Shown here: positions 39,408 to 39,603 of the stretch, piece by piece
Layout of the letters: the number at the start of each line of letters is the position of its first letter
Position numbering within the stretch: the first letter of the stretch is position 1
Origin: Phycisphaerae bacterium
GTDB taxonomy: Bacteria > Planctomycetota > Phycisphaerae > SM23-33
DNA: 39,603 bases
Assembly: GCA_021108335.1 (NCBI GenBank)
Contig: JAIORC010000106.1
Span: forward strand, 1-39,603
Direction: 5' to 3'
Notes under the pieces: model-generated
Database searches by the model: none
What the model saw: the letters and a program-made list of their open reading frames with translations, nothing else
What the model was told of the DNA's origin: nothing
Program-made: the position numbers and the translations under genes

Positions 39408-39603
39408 ATGTCAATAGAATCCTCAACGAACCCCCTCGTCGTTTTGTTATTCCTTACAGTCTTGGCATCCTGCTGTCTGGCGGAAGAATTATTTACCGAG
39501 GGATCTATCACTTACACCGGCGGGCCTTACAAAAACGAAGTTTTCAGATATGAGCTTTTGAAGCCGGAGAAAATCGAGAAGGGCAAAGTCTATCCGCTGG
39601 TAC
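39408..39603 (+). CDS. Exported alpha/beta-hydrolase-like protein, N-terminal fragment
   Basis: Runs off the right edge (65 residues visible). AAGGAG lies 9 nt before the ATG. An N-terminal signal peptide (PLVVLLFLTVLASCCLAEE) with two Cys is followed by YTGGPYKNEVFRYELLKPEKIEKGKVYPLV. The ending resembles the segment that precedes LHG in secreted esterases and hydrolases (YPLVxxLHG). The catalytic part lies outside the window, so the call is provisional. The signal peptide may include a lipobox-like LASC. Confidence 0.55.
   Translation, partial: MSIESSTNPLVVLLFLTVLASCCLAEELFTEGSITYTGGPYKNEVFRYELLKPEKIEKGKVYPLV

Overview
The window looks like a chromosomal segment of a Planctomycetota bacterium, most likely of the Phycisphaerae. 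This is inferred from moderately high GC, three secreted proteins with C-terminal PEP-CTERM sorting tails (PEPAT, hydrophobic stretch, Arg-rich end), a complete hook-basal-body flagellar locus, and many short palindromic repeats scattered between genes. No RNA genes, CRISPR array, prophage or transposase were recognised.

Layout. (1) 1-7170: the N-terminal part of a membrane sensor with a HAMP domain (minus strand, cut by the window edge); a trypsin-like PEP-CTERM protease; the fused 23S rRNA methyltransferase rlmL/rlmKL (plus strand); a second trypsin-like PEP-CTERM protease; and a PEP-CTERM protein of unknown function with a well-formed sigma70-type promoter and a long leader. Two stretches (about 4.28-4.75 kb and 6.85-7.15 kb) are mosaics of palindromic repeats. 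(2) 7172-22273, minus strand: one long flagellar operon read as fliK-flgD-flgE-(PilZ-like membrane protein)-flgF-flgG-flgA-flgH-flgI-flgJ-(52-aa basic ORF)-flgN-flgK-flgL, starting at a sigma54-type promoter and ending at a strong intrinsic terminator. (3) 22782-39324, plus strand: a divergent flagellar operon that also starts at a sigma54-type promoter: (membrane STN-like/TPR protein)-(secreted TPR-like protein)-(sigma54 activator)-flgB-flgC-fliE-fliF-fliG-fliH-fliI-fliJ-(MotE-like)-motA-motB1-motB2-fliL-fliM-fliN, ending at an intrinsic terminator. (4) 39408-end: the start of an exported alpha/beta-hydrolase-like protein.

How it fits together. The two operons encode rod, rings, hook, hook cap, hook-filament junction, MS ring, C ring, export ATPase complex and stator. 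The export gate (flhA, flhB, fliP, fliQ, fliR), filament, filament cap and chemotaxis genes are not in the window. The regulator is an AAA+ sigma54 activator with a GAFTGA loop and a receiver-like domain lacking the phosphoacceptor Asp (FleQ/FlrC-like). It is the third gene of one of the two sigma54-promoter operons, which suggests positive autoregulation.

Less ordinary points: a pair of TPR proteins, one with an STN-like segment, heading the basal-body operon; two tandem MotB paralogs; an uncharacterised basic mini-protein in the usual flgM position; a PilZ-like protein between flgE and flgF; duplicated leaders before fliL and fliN; and repeat insertions flanked by 13-33 bp duplications of neighbouring gene ends. 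Many ORF-track starts run through the repeats; starts here were reset to the Shine-Dalgarno-supported codon.
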